From NCBI GenBank assembly GCA_018697195.1, contig CM031879.1, forward strand, positions 46,274,048-46,338,047: a stretch of DNA of 64,000 nucleotides, written 5' to 3'. Positions 39,701 to 54,700 of the stretch are shown in pieces. Made by a program: the position numbers and the translations under genes. How positions within the stretch are numbered: position 1 is the stretch's first letter; every line of letters begins with the position of its first letter. A model generated the notes under the pieces. The model was not told the DNA's origin, did no database searches, and saw only the letters and a list, made by a program, of their open reading frames with translations. The DNA comes from Certhia americana. Lineage: Eukaryota > Chordata > Aves > Passeriformes > Certhiidae.

Positions 39701-42700
39701 TTGTTAAAGGTTACTAAGGCCTCAGATGTCACATGCTAATGAAAGTTTTCTTTCCTCTACAGAGTAATGGCCTTAAATTCACACAAGTCTGAGAAGAAGA
39801 AAAAGAAACTGTATAAAGACTCACTCTCTCTGGCTGCCATGATCCGTAAATTTCAAAAGGAGAAGGAAGCCATGAGGAAGAAGGAGCCTAGTCCGAAACC
39901 TCCAGTGACTGTTGCAACCTCTACCCCTAGTAAAATTCCTTCGTCCTCTCTCAGTGCAGGAAATGATATCTCTGACTTGAATCTTAGGATCAATGATCCT
40001 GTCCTCTCCATTTTTGGTAGCACAAATGAACCTGAGCTCCTGCAAGAAACTGAAAGTGCCCTGGAGATGCTGGGAGACATTGACTTTGACAAGTTGCTTG
40101 ATGGCACTTCTGATGGCAGCCCAGTTTCTGAGCTGTCAGGAGAGAATGGAAATGTCACTCAGGCAACCTACACCTCTCAGGTCATGACACCCAAGCAGGT
40201 GCCTGCCCTCCCAGAAGGTCTGCCTGTGCTACTTGAAAAGCGCATTGGAGACCTTCGAACAGTAAGTATGAATTCACTGGTAGTGGATTGCATTCAAGAA
40301 TCTGAAAGAACAAGGAAGGACAATTAGAACCTTGAGTGTCATCCTTGAATTGCAGACTGAAACTTTAGAAATGAAGAATTGATGTTAATGGCAATCTTAA
40401 TGACTGTGTTTATACTCAGATTAAAACGGGCAGAGATGATGCAGGCCAATTTTTCAAGCAGTGTTTGTTTCACAGTGGAAACAGGGTTTTCTAAGTCTTT
40501 TGTGTACAATAACTTGTAATGTTCATTTATTTATGGGCTTTTCTCCATAATGGAAATACCAGTGTTACTTTAATTTAATTATTATTTGATGAAATGGAAT
40601 CGGTGTTTTCCTTGGAGGAGGTAACCTGAAATATGACTGCAGCTTTTACAAATCCATGTATTGGATTTTTTGCTTTAACTTGCAAGTTAAAAAAAAGAAA
40701 AAAAAAAAAAAAAGAAAAAGAAAAAGACCAAAAAACACAAATGGAAAAAGCTTCCAAAACCAGAAACCACCAACCAACCACAAAACTGAACTTTTTCTTC
40801 TGTAAGGTTAGAATGGAATCTGAATGTCTCAAAAATGGGATGAAAGATTAACAAGTTAAAGATTAAATTAACAAGTTATGACTGTCCCAGTAAGTTATTG
40901 AAAGGGATCAGGCCTATTAAGTTATTACATACTCCTTGCTTCAGTTGTGGATGTTATCCTAAGTTGAGAATAAATTTGTTGCTTGTTCAGATTATGATAT
41001 TAAAGCTTTTCCTGATCTAGAATCAAGTGCAGCTTTTCTTTACTCATAGTAAGTTTTGAAAAAGCAGTTCATGTTACTGCTTTTTCGGACAAAAAGAAGA
41101 AAATTTAAACAACTGAAGAGCATGCTTTGCTCTTAACTGTATAGAAATGTCTTCTAGTTTTCTTTTTTATTTTTAAATATCCCAAGCTAAACAGAGCCAA
41201 GGAATAAATATTTATTAAAGTGAAAGAGCTTCTGTCTACCTTTTGGTATCCAGGTTAATTTTGCTAGGAATCGACAATAAGCTTCTAGCAAAAGTGTAGA
41301 ATTGGATTAGGCTAAAAGTCAGGAAGTATTAGTGACCTAGCCCAAGTTGATCCATGTTGCTTCTCTGTGTAACAGTCCCAAACCACTTGGGAATCTTTGA
41401 TTCAGTGGCTCTTGGAAAATATAACTCCTCGTAAAATCATAGAATGTTTTGGGTTGGAAGAGCCCTTTAAGATCATCCACGCCAATCCAATCCTCCTGCT
41501 GTGGGCAGGGACACCTATATTGTCAAATATTTACCAGACTCTCACAGCTTTAGAGCTCTTTAGCACAAAGAACAGTTTATAAAGCTGTAGGAAGAAGCCT
41601 GTGCTGCATGGATGGAGTATAATATATCAAGATTTTAAAAAAAATATGAATAGAAAGCCACTGACTAAAGGCAGTAAAAACTTCCTGACTTCCTTTGGTA
41701 GATTAATGTATTCTAACTGCCTTAGTGGGTTATTCTGAACTACCGTGACAGAAGGCAATATTGTACACAAGCAGGAAAGTAAATAAAAGGGTTTTTTCTA
41801 TTTGGAAGGTCACTGTCAAGATAATCACTCTGGAAATAAAACCCAACCATGGTTAGTAATAGCGATAAAGTTTTAAATCTTCTAGTGTTGCTCTCTTTAA
41901 AAGACAGCAGTGCTGTCCAGCATAATAATATAGTGCTGGAATTGCTTTTCAAGGTCTACCTGGGATCAAAATGTCAAAGCTTTTTCCTTCTGCTTTATGT
42001 AAACCAGATGATGATTCTAATCCTTGTGGTAATAAGGCATAAAGGTACTGGATTTAAGACTTTGACTTGTTGTTGGTACTGTATCACTTGCAAGCATCTA
42101 TAAACTTTCCAATTTTTTTAGCAGGACAAATGCTTCAGCATTCTTAAACATACAGTACCATCCCCTCAGCAGCTGAATTTATGGTAGAAAACAATGAGTG
42201 GAATGCAGTCCTTGCAGGAACTTAAGCTCCAGTATCAGTGTTCATGACTAAAGTGATAAAGCATTCAAACAATGGGCTACCTTACAGCTTTGACAGAATG
42301 TCACACTCTTTTCCTGTGCAGTGTAGAGTTCACAATTTTTAGAAAACATTTTTCTTTCAAATTTAAGTGGGTCAGTTAAAAAGAACAAGAACAGTAAGTA
42401 TTTAATAGAAATAAATTTATCACATTAACACTTGCACTTATTTGTAGGTTTTAGCTATGTCGTTGCAAGTCAGTAATCTATGTTTTTAAGACATAATTAA
42501 AGATTCTTAATTATTTGAATATTCAGCCTCATAGCATGTTGGCTGCCTCTAATGTTTGTCAGTCACTATAATGATGCCACACTTGCCTACTTTTCTGCTT
42601 GCATTTAATTTTCTAGCTCTTCTAAATATTACTGTTTGGTCCCAATGCCAACATGTAAGATGACATTAGGCCTCTCAAAATGGGGCTTTTTTTTTCAACT

Positions 42701-45700
42701 CCTAAAATTCTGCAGGGCAGATGTACACTAGAGAAAGGTTCTTACTGATATTTGTAGAATAGTACAGGGAATTGGCTTTGTCCTATAAGCTGTCATTCCT
42801 CTGAAAGAGAAAAGATCTAGGTACAAAGATAAAGGGATTTTGCATGGGAATTCCTGAGAGATCAGTAAAAAACTTCTGATAGAAGGAAATATATATATAT
42901 GTATAAATATATATATGTAAATAAGACTGTCTTCCCTACCCTTCTTCCCCACCAGACTCAGGAAGAGACCAGACAAAAATAGTAGAGATACAGTCTAAAG
43001 ATGGCAAAAATGCTGGACAGCAGCAGAAAAGAGGGATGAGGTATTCTTCTAGCATACACAATCCCATTGCAGAAGTTGCAGTGAAGGTTTGAGAGAGCTC
43101 TAAGAAAGCTGGGAAAATGTAACTGGATGAGGCACACAACAGGTAGAAAAAGATGGAGTAGAAATGTGTTAGTTAATGCTCTTGCTTTCTTCACCTGTCA
43201 AACGATGCTTCTCTTTTTAAAACATAGATAGTAGAATGTTGGTGGTGAGGTGATAAAGAGTCTACCATTTTCTTAATGGTTATTCAAAAGATGAATGTGT
43301 TAACATCAGTGATCCAGGCAGATCCTAAACAGACTGATTGTCTGCCCTAGAGCAAGGTGTGTATAATTGAGTATAACAAGAACAATCCTCATTTTTTTCT
43401 AAACAGCTGAGAATAGCTTGGAATTTTTAATTCTTTTCCAAGTAATGTTATGTGGGAAATAAGAATATGATATGACTGTAAAAGTAACGATACAAAGCTT
43501 GTTGGTTCAAAATATTCTAAGAACTTGGATGCTTTTTTTTTATTGTATTTCCAGGCTGCCAAGATGTTTGATGAAGAAGGCAGGAAGAAGTTTTTCACGC
43601 AAGACATGAATAATATTCTTCTGGAGTAAGTGCTTATCTGTAGGAACCTTCCCTTTTTGGAAAGGGGGTGAAAGGAAAAGTACAGAAGAGGAAGTATTAT
43701 TGAGGTTGTTCCAACAAAGCCCTTAAAAGTCAATGAAGGTAGATCAGTCTAAGCTAGTTATTAGCTAAAGAGATTTATATATGCATACAAATCCTGTCAT
43801 GCCTGTCTGTCTTATCCAGTGTAAAATGTTTTGTAGTGCCCTGGTCCTTGACTTCATGTGTAAAATTCAACAAAATTGCTGTTGTTTGCTCCTGTCTCCC
43901 ACCTTTGTAACTCAGAACATCTTCAGCTTTCATGAGGGCAAACACCAGACCTCTTTCTCTATAATCTTCAGTTAAGGGTTTAATATAGAAAGTTCTGTGT
44001 TCATATTCTCAGAAACAAAAGTAATCTCTAGATGACTATAACAGTCAAATTGTATCAATTTTGACTGACAGTGGTGGGGGTAAATTTGCATTTTATTCCA
44101 TTTGAATACAGTTTTGAATGAGTATTCAACATTGCTGGACAAGTACATACATGAATGGTTTCTTGCCATTGATTTGAACTTCTTCCTTTTATAAAAAAAT
44201 TTATCTGAAAATGTCCCAAGCTGCTAATTTTAGTATGCCTAGCTAGAATATGCTGTGCTTCCAAAGCTCCCTTAGGTTTTTGTTCAGATGTCATCTTTAC
44301 CTTGGAGTGTGTCTGACTGTGGGTCTCCTGTTTGTTTGTCAGTATTGAGCTGCAGTTACAGGAGGTGAATCCTGCCATCCGCAATGGAGTGTACTCGCAC
44401 CTGGAGGCTTTCGTGCCGTGCAATAAGGACACGCTGATAAAGCGCCTGAAGAAGTTACACCTCAATGTCCAGGTAATGACAGGGAGAGGAGCTCCAGCAG
44501 GAGTCAATTATGTGACAGCAAGGAGCACTGAATGCAGCAGAGCAGAGCAGTAGCCACACAGCCTCAAATCAAGCAGAATCCTTTGGATCAGTTGCTAGAT
44601 AAGTTTAAAAGCTTCTTTCCGTATACCTGATATTGTCACTATGTTAGGAACAAATATTTTAAGTATTTCAGAGTCTTTATTTGACAATGAAGTGCTTTCA
44701 TCTTGCAAGCTGGGTACAGGCGATGAAGGAGTGTTTCTGCTGTCATCACTGAGTGTTACTGTAGTCACAGGGTACACATCAAAGCAGCAGAATTGGAAAG
44801 CCACAGTAATAATGGTTATGATAGGCTAAAAAATGTACTTTTGTATTCACTTTTGTGTCAAGAAAAAAGGAATGCTAGATGGATAACAGATGACCCAGCC
44901 TGTATTATTTGTTCAAATTTCCCTTTGTGACTAGGTCTTACAAATATTTTGTATGCCATTTTCCGTTACTTTTCTTTTAAAGATTGTTTTGGGGTTGAAT
45001 AAAAAAGTTATTTGTGATGTGAAGTACCCTGACCAGATTCTTTAGATAAAATTCAGGACTAAATCTTGCAGAGGATCTGAAGATGAATGCAGAGATCTTG
45101 GTACTTGCTAATAAGGCAGACAGATTTAAATGCTATTTCTAAGCAGATAAACATAAAAGAATATTCTAGTTCTTTTCAATAAGCAATTAAAATTAATAAC
45201 ATAAAGTCAGAAGATGTAGAAAGTGAATTTAAAACATGTAGTAAAGTGTATAGTATATTGCCTTAATGTTTGAAGTTCTTAATATTTGGAGACAATTCTA
45301 AATACATAGTCCTTACCTTACATAAATTGCATGTAATAACAATCTAATACTTGGATAATATAATACATATTCATATTTTGTTCATTACCTAAGATGCTTT
45401 TATACCACAGTTTCTGGAGACTTGATTAATAGGATATTCATTTGCAAATGTTGAGAATTAGTCTATTTATCTCAGTAGTTCCCCCTTAAGTTTTTTTCCC
45501 TTACGTACTTAAAATTTAATTTAAAAGCATTATTTAAAGGCATTAAAAGCATTATTTAAAATGCCATAATTTTTTGGGATATTCATGACACATCTATTTG
45601 TGACTATCTTTTGTTGTTTCTGGTCTCAAGACTTATGTGTGAGATAAATGTTCATTTATGTAATGCTGTTGTACCTAACAGGATTCAAGTGGCATGTAGA

Positions 45701-48700
45701 ATATGTCTGTTGCAGTCCATAAATAGTACTGGGAATGTTACCTTGGGGGTGATCCAGAAATTTTCATGAAACTCTCTGAAATGGTCTTTATTTGACATCT
45801 AATAGGATTATTTTGGTGCTCCTCTTTTCACAGGATGACCGCTTGAGAGAACCATTGCAGAAGCTGAAACTGGCTGTCAGTAATGTCATGCCTGAACAGT
45901 TATGCAAGTATCAAGAGGACTGTCAGGCCCGCAATCAAGCCAAGAATGCCAAGTAGGTTATTCTGGAGGCTGTGCATGCCTATTAGAAGCCAGCTGGAAG
46001 TTTGTGTCCATGTTGTTTACCTCCTTAACTCAGAAAATCACTCCGCTCCAGTTTAAGGGTGTCTTTTTTGAATTGTATGAAATACTTTATTTTGTGTAAG
46101 TGTTACTGTCTGACATCAGAGAACAATTCCATTAACTGAGATAGATCTTGATAGAAAAGATAATCTGAAGGATTACTGGTTGATTCTTAAAATGATGGAT
46201 TAATGGAGGGGGATGGTGTGTTGAGGTTCTTGATGTATTTTGTCCTTGTTCATTGTAATTGTTTTGATCATAGTTAAGTAATTTTAGACTTGGAGAGGTA
46301 TTAATAGTCTGATAAGTATCCTGCCACTTCCCAGTAGAGACTGGTTGAAGCTTATAGGGGCATCAGTGTACAGTGTGTCCTTTTCACTTGTCTGAGAGCC
46401 ATAAAGCAGTGGGGAGAGGGAGATTAAACTGTTTGTCCTATGAAGAAGTACAGCAAAAATCTGAGAATGGGTCCTCTGTGGGTTATTTTTTTCTAACACT
46501 TAGAATAATACTCCTTTTTCAATGAAATATTTTGTCTGTGTAGTATAGCTCTAAAGAAAATTGTTCCAACTGTAGGTTGCAAGCAGAAGATGAACGAGAG
46601 AAAAATGGATCCGAGGAAGATGATGATGAGAAACCTGGAAAGAGGGTAGTTGGACCCAGAAAGAAGTTTCACTGGGATGACACAGTGAGGTAAGACAAAG
46701 CTACCTTTTCCACCAAGAATTTTCACTGACTTTATAAAGGGATCTCCAAGAGCATGTTATTACATGATACTATCGAATAAATAATTTTTTCCCAGAATTA
46801 CACCTTGGAGAAGTTTTGAAGAGTGGCAATGTTAAATATGCAAACTGGAATTCTGTAATGGTGAAACACCTTCTTTAACTCAAAAGGAAAATCATCCTGT
46901 GTTCAACCCTTTCAAGTTTCACTGTTTGTTTTTCTGCTTTATCCAAATACATGAGAATTTTCTGACTCTAGGACTTTGAGCTTCTTTAGGCAAAGAATAG
47001 GTGCGTAAGCAGTGTTATAACTGCTTCCCACCTTTCTAAGAACACATTACAAAACACCAACGAGCACTAAAATTTCTGCCATTGATTTGACAAGCCTCCC
47101 AATCCAGCAACATCTAGAACAGTCCATTAATCTTAACCCCTTCTGTTCCCTCTGAACACAAATTCTTTGTTACCTCTCAATAGTAGCACAGATTCTTATC
47201 TGAAATGATCACAATGAATACTAAAGTTTGATTTCCTAGAACAGATTTTTCTGGGAGCTGAGATGACTATCATTTAAATAATCTAGACCTTTAAGCAAGC
47301 AGATCTTTCTGAATTAGTAACTTCTCAAGCTCAAAGGGCCTGGTGGACTTCTCTCAATGAGACTTTTTAGTATGTGAAGGCAACAGGGAAGAAAGCTTCA
47401 TGAAATATGTATAAGCAATATAGCTGGGACTGACCTGGAGGGGAGATATACTTAAATCTGTTGCTTTTCTTGTTTAAGAGGCTCTGAAATGCTGATGTTA
47501 CTTAACTGTGTGCACTTCTGTATTTTGAAGAAAAAAAGACAAAATCCCCGTCAGAAATAATCCTCTATTGAAGTACTCAGTATAGAATGGATTTCACTCC
47601 CTTTCAGACAAATGAGAGGTCGCTGTGAACAAAGTGAGAGGAGACGTTCCAACTATGAGAAAACCACAAAGAAAATGTAAAACAAATTACAAAATGATAG
47701 TAGGATGAAAATAAGAGCAATAGAGCCTGTTGGAAATGGAGAAGTGACAATGGTGAACCCATACCAGTTTGCCATAGCAATGCTTTGTGCTGTACAAACT
47801 TAAAAAGACCTACAGTGGGAACTGAGCACTTCCTACAACTATCAATAGACAGCAGCTTCAATTTCTTAGCCTTTTTCTGCTGAGCTTTTCGAAGGACTAC
47901 GTCTTTCAATATAGTGATATCTTTTCTTTTTTACAGGTCTCTGTTGTGTAATCTTGTCAAGATCAAGCTGGGATGTTATGAGCTAGAGCCAAATAGAAGT
48001 CAGTCTGCTGAAGATTACCTCAAAACCTTTATGGAAACAGAAGTGAAACCACTTTGGCCTAAAGGCTGGATGCAGGCGAGGTAAGACACCTGCTTTATGT
48101 ATCTATTTATTTTGGTGTTAATGATTTCTTTGGTTCCTATTTATTGTCTTATATTTAACTCAGCCATGTACTATTGATATTGGTTGGAACTTAGGACTAG
48201 GTTTGTGAAGCTGGAATATTTTAGAAGAATAAATGTTTTTCTAAAATGAATTTTATGTCTTGTTGGTAAGCCCTCAGGCTCTTTTTCACCTCAGTGAAAA
48301 ACCCCATAGTATTCCTTGGAGACCTATTTGCTTTTATCATCTGCTAGAGTCTGAATTTACTGACGCTTCTAACACCGCATGAGGCATGATTTGAGGAGAA
48401 GAATGAGGTGGGAGGGTAACAGCTTGGAAAGATCTTTGTGATATAGGAAGTGATAATGATCTAGAAATCAGTTTTGCCTGTATGTTGGAACACTGCATTA
48501 TCAGACTGCTCACATAGGCTTTAAAATAAGCTAGAATTTTGATAGCACTGTTCACAATAGACTTAAGGTTTTTGCTCTCTATTTCTTATTTGTAGTTGGG
48601 ATCCTCTTGTTTACAGCAGTTAAAAATATTATTCCAGTTTCTATACTTGCTTCTTATGGACATAGGAAGAAATAACCACACAAAAGAGAGGGAGAAATAA

Positions 48701-51700
48701 AATGGGAGCAATAGTAAACCGTTGTGAAATACAGATTTGGCAGAGATTTGTAATGGTTTGGAGTGAAAAAGAAGCAACTATGGTTTGACCTGAGTTCGTT
48801 CCTTCTGTAGCACCCACTGCAAAAGATAATTTCATCAAACCTCAACCTGATTATAAAAGCTAAATGATACAACTAATCAACTTGCTCAAGAATACCTTGA
48901 TTGTAGTGCATTTAGTCAAATCTGCATCAAGCTGTAAAAATAAATATTGTGATATTTCTTAGAACAATAGCTGGTTAAATGGTAACAGAAGGAACAAATG
49001 AAGTTTTACACTTCCTGGCATACAGCTGACTTAGTTTTGTTCAGTGATTTAGTTTTTTGTGAAAGTATGCTAATGAGCGAGGTGTTACCTGTTAGGAAGA
49101 TTTTATTGAATTAGAGGAGACAGAATTCCAGTTTAGTTTAAGAATGGAAGATAGGAAGATCGCTGGTGATAGTGGAGAAATAGTCAAGAGATAGTGCGAG
49201 GGGATTCAAGAATACACAGAAGTGAAACATGTTAAAACTTTGTATTGGAAAGCCATAAAACATATGAGTCTCTCCTTTCTGTTTGATAAGTCTGCTGAAA
49301 ATTTCCATGAGCTTTTAAACTATCCATACAATTGGCTCCAACTTCAAAAGACAAAAAACTAAACAGAGAACCAAAATGCCCCCCAAAACAGTCCAAAATT
49401 GCCAACAGACTAGACGAACCCCAAAAGGTGACAGATCATAACTTGCTTTTGACCGGCAAGACTTCATTTACTAACTGGGTGGTTTTAGAACACTGACTGG
49501 CCTGTATCTAGTGGGAGGCACTTTCCTGCTTTCTGTTAAGGAAGTGATGTATTGTAATTTGTAGGCAGACAATTATGCATGGAGAGAGGAAAAGAAAGTA
49601 TTTCCTGGAGTCTGGCAGTGGTAATTCCTTGTACAGCACATAATTGATATTCTGAATGCTCATTTTGTTGGGATGTTAGGTTAGGGATTACGCTGAAAGC
49701 CTATAATTTTTCATTTTTATATGTGCCCTCAAGTGAAAAGAAGCTATATAAACTTGGGAAAAAATAGTTACTAAATGCTAGAACTGATCTACTGACCGTG
49801 TATTTTTAAGGAATTCTTGTTAATCAGAATAGGTCTGTGGTACCGAACTTTGTGGGTTCAGCTTTGAATATGCAAGAAATTTTTCTTCAAAGTTAACTGT
49901 ATTTAATGTTTCTCACAGCTTCATAAGAAAGCAAGAGGTATTGATTATAACTGGAAATTACAGAATCAAAGGATTATTAGGGTTGGGAAGGGACCTCTGT
50001 CCTTTCTTTGTACAATGTTTATGATTTCTGTTCTTTTATAGTACTTAAAATTTTGTCTTTAACCTTGAAGGATGATGCTACAAATACTGGGGCCTGTGAT
50101 TAATTTTGAATTTTCATTTCCAAATTAAAAAGATAAAGGAATGGATAAAGCATCAAGAAGGAGTTGGGGAGGGAAATATTCTGGGGAGGCTGTATAGGTT
50201 GGGAGGTGGCACATTAAACACATAACAAGGAACGTTGGTTCTGCTCCATGATGTTCTTCATAGGCATTCAGAAGTCTCTGACAGAACAATGCAATACGTA
50301 TTTGAAGGTTAGTATGGTGAAGAAAATGTGAAAATGAAGCTGGAAATAGAATCTGAGAAGTAAGGCACTGAACTGTAGAGAGAGGATGTCAGTGTTTTTT
50401 TACCAGATGACATGAGATTTTGGGATCTTTGGATTTCTGGTAATTATCACAGCTCTGAAGGTTGTATGTGAAAAGGCTGTGGTGAAAAGCTCTTGTTTAG
50501 ACAGCTGTTCATGATGTAGTCAGTGTCAATGTGATGGCAGTGCTGTAAGAAAGTGTCTGTCCTAGTTTGCCTATCTGGAAAAAAGCAAGGGGACCAAGTT
50601 TTCATTGTCTATTCATAGCTGCATTTGAATAGTAAGCTGTAGGATAGGTACAAGTCAGCAATCATTTTCACTTTCCACTTGGCAACTCAGGAGCTGAAAT
50701 CATTGAATAAAAGCATGTGAAGTGTTGAGATTTGTCATCAAAATCATGGCTCTTGCCATTCATGGGCTCTTTAGTAATATGTATGTCTAAGTCCAGTGTC
50801 ACTGAAGTCAGAAATGATACACAATAGCCTAAAATTTTCCTTTCACTAAACTTTCAAAAACTTTTACTGAAGTTTTTTCGGTACTAAAAGTACTGAAGAA
50901 AACTAGAAACACACCTGGCTACTGTGTTCTAAATTTATCTTCTGCGCTTTAAAAAATGCCACAAGAGATTCGTAACCACAAACCTAAGCTTATGATCAGT
51001 GTGTTGGACATGTAGTGTGAACAGTTTACAATAATTTTTATGTTATGTTACATTGGAAATATTTCAATAGTCTTTGAGGAGAGAGCATTCGAAGTGCATT
51101 TCTTCTGTCCAGTTGAAGGAAGTAATATTCTCTTCTGTTGTTTTTTGCTTGGCCGTTTACTGAGGTACTTTGAGCATAAACACAAATTACTGCAATGTTT
51201 TTAGATTCTTCAATTTATGGATGCCAAGACCTATACTATGACAGCAATACAAAGTAATCATCCCTTGGGGACAGACAATCAAAGGCTGGTCCTGAAAAAC
51301 AAAGGCTATTTGGGTATTTGGTAGTCATTTGCTGTTTGCTGCTGTGGAATCACTTCACGTTTCTTTTCTCACTGCTCTTTTAGGATGCTTTTTAAAGAAA
51401 GCCGAAGTGTTCACAATCACCTCACTTCTGCTCCGTGAGTATAATAGTGGCAACGTGCTAAGATCCTTAGGTTGTGCACAGCATCTTTTCTCATCTTCCT
51501 GCTACCTGTTTTAGACAGAAGGAAGGCAAGGGAGGTACTTCGGGATTTGTTTGAAGATGCTTGTGGTGATGTTTATAATCTTTTTTTAATGCTTTAATTT
51601 AGGAATGTAACTGTAACGTTCTTGTGGCATTATATTTTAACTCACTTGTGAAATGGCTAGATAACTCCAAGGGTTATTAATTCTTGAATTAATACCTTTT

Positions 51701-54700
51701 ACTCAAAGCATTATACGCTGCCTAAATTTTGACATTCAGCATATTAAACTAACTCAGACTGCAGTACTTCCTGCTTTTTTTCTTTTCCTCAAAAATACCT
51801 CTAATCACAGAAGTCTGTGTATCTTAGTGGGATTTTATCTTCGTTTTCAGACAGCACTGTGTGCCTCTCAGGAGCTGTCCACATTCAGTCAGAATTCAAA
51901 TGAATTGTTATAACTTTAAATAAACACCCCAATTGCAGCTTTTGTGATAAATATGATTAACATAGGATAATTTTCTACATAAAATCAAAACTGAGTCATG
52001 GTTCTCTATCATAAAGTCTTTCTTTAGCCAGGTATATTTCTAGTTGCTTAGGAAAGGATCACAAATTGCCTGTAAGATGTCAATCTATGGATTGCCCTTG
52101 AATAAAGTGTGAAATGCTGAACCTCTAAATTGAAGCCGATAACTAATAATCCTCAATGCTGGCCTTACTTGCATGACTGCAGTTCATGTATGTTGCAGAA
52201 GAAAATCTGACAGTTTGCTAAATGACTTCTTGCAACAAACAAATTAGATTCAACTGTTTTACAGTTGATAAGCAACAAACCACTTCTGTGGGTGGAAGAA
52301 GCAACTGTTTTTATCTGGTTTGGAATAAATGAGAGTAGGAAGCATCCTCCTCAGGGACAAAAGTATCATTATAAAAAGTGAAATTTTATTAGTTTTCTAG
52401 AAGACTTCAGTGTAGACAAACTCATAGTATTAAGAGGATGAATTTAATTGATATTTTGGAGTTCCTCTAAATTAGAAAAATAAAACCACCTCTCTGGATA
52501 TATCCTGATCTATATGTCAGGTTATATCACCAATTCAGTTGACTTTGCAACTAATTTGCATAGATATACATGACCAGAAAATGAATTGATTGTGTACTAT
52601 TTTTCTTTCCCCCTAATATTTTAGACCATCTTTCATTTCAAGAATGTTTTATTATTAAAGCTGGACTTCTGTAGTCATTATTCTAGTTTATTTGGATATA
52701 ATCAGGGTAACACTCAAAATGAAGATTACTTGCCTTTTTTTTGATCTTCTGATGCACATTTTCCCCTTATGTTTTAGGGCAAAGAAGAAGGTGATTCTGG
52801 CCCCTAAACCCAAAGTGAAGGTAAAAGCCTAATAATATATCTGAATGTCCACTTAGTGGTCCAATGTAACCATTTGATACAATGTTTCTGCCTCTGATCC
52901 TGAAAAATTCTTGCAGAAGGTTTCTGTCATGCAATGTTTATTGACTTGGTGGTGCATTACTTCAAAGAACGTAGTACAAAATATTTCTGTATGGCTTTGC
53001 CACTTTAAGCTGTATTAGTTTTTTGAAAATTGACTATGAAGAGGTACCTGTTCCAGCAATGTTTCACATTTTTAAATGTGTACTTTGTGTGTTTTCAGTT
53101 TGTGTTAAATTTGGCAACACTGGAAAACAGTGTAGTAGGAAGGATGCCATAGTCTAGAGGTCTTCATTTGACATGACCAGGTGTTGTCTTAATTCAGTAG
53201 CGGTTTTCCTAAGTTGTCAGATTAGCTACCCTATTCTTCACAGTATTGATTGTTCTTAACTGTATGGGGCACTTTTATTTATGTGGAGCAGCAACGCTAG
53301 ATTTTTAAATCCAAATATTGAATTGGCACACAGGGCTCCAGCACCTAGATATCATAAGTATCTTAATATGAACATTTCAATAGTAGATCTTTGGTTTGTC
53401 TGAATTTACTGAATAAACATATTACTCTAAAGATGACCTTGAATCAATTTCAGAAAGACTATTAAACCTGATGTTTCCTTTCCCTTCATTTTCAGGACTC
53501 CAGTCCAAAAAAAGAACAGAAAACCTGTATGTCTTCAGTCAATTCAAGTTGTGCTAGTATACTGAGTTCCAGTGCAGCTGTGTGCACCCCAGCCAGCTCT
53601 AGCTGCACAGCAGCTCCAGAGACGATCTGCTTGGATGACTCACTGGATGAAGATCTTTCTTTCCACCCACCCTCACTGGACTCTGTTTCTGATGCTCTGG
53701 CAGTTATCAATAATGGTGCCAAGGGATCACCTCTTGGATCCACCATAGACACACCAACATCCAGACCTCGCCCTGGGCTGAGGGAAGAGAAACTAGCAAG
53801 CATTATGAGTAAGTTGCCTCTGGCAACTTCAAAGAAAGTAGAGCCCACTCAAACATCCCATTCATCAAGTCTTATTGCTGGTCACACAGGGCCAGTACCA
53901 AAGAAACCCCAGGACTTAGTTCACACTGGTATCTCTTCAGGCCTTATTGCTGGATCTTCAATTCAAAATCCCAAGGTTTCCCTAGAGCCTTTGCCAGCCA
54001 AACTACTTCAACAAGGACTACAGAGGTCAAGTCAGATCCAAGCTGCTTCCTCATCTTCTCAGACTCATGTTTCTTCCTCTAAGACTCAAGCAGCTATTTC
54101 CACCTCCTCTCAAAGAACCAAGGATGCTAATATCTTGGTATCATCTGCTGAGGCTCAAGGTGGTACATCCTCAACATCACAAGTGACAAAGGTGCACCAG
54201 CATTCAGCTGTACAACAGAAATACGTATCTCCCTTACAAGCAACTATTAGTAAATCACAGACCAATCCTGTGGTGAAATTGAGTAGTAACCCCAAACTCT
54301 CTTGCTCATCACCAGTCATCAAGGCTCAAGATAAGTCTGTAGTGTATCGCCTGCCTTTGTCTAATCCCTCATCTGGAAGTGGCTCTCAAGTGTCTCACCC
54401 ACTGGTTTCTCGGACAACATCCAGCACCTCTACCTCTAGTAACTATTTAGCCAAGGCTATGGTGTCACAAGTTTCTTCCCAGGGTTTCAAGCCTCCCTTC
54501 TCCATGGCTGCCTCTCCCAAACCTGCTGCCTCTCCCAAGCCCACTTCATCTAAGCCCTCTGTGACACCCAAGCCCAACGCATCACCTAAATTTTCATCCA
54601 AGTCCACCTCATCCCCCAGGCCTGCAACAACACCCAGTTCTTCCAGTTCAAGTGCACTAGTTTCCCAGAGTAGTCACTCCAGCAACAACCCCCTTCATAA

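Larger units (their letters stand above)
40262..43554 (+). other. UBN2: UBN2 intron 6
   Basis: Contains an A/G-rich low-complexity tract (40688-40735), a CR1 fragment (41434-41520) and an (AT)n patch (42890-42918). Confidence 0.85.

Noticed and set aside
44055..44507. Minus-strand frame of 150 codons
   Set aside because: It overlaps UBN2 exon 8 in antisense and has no family resemblance or splice support.
53492..53848. Minus-strand frame of 118 codons
   Set aside because: It is antisense to UBN2 exon 14 and has no independent support.
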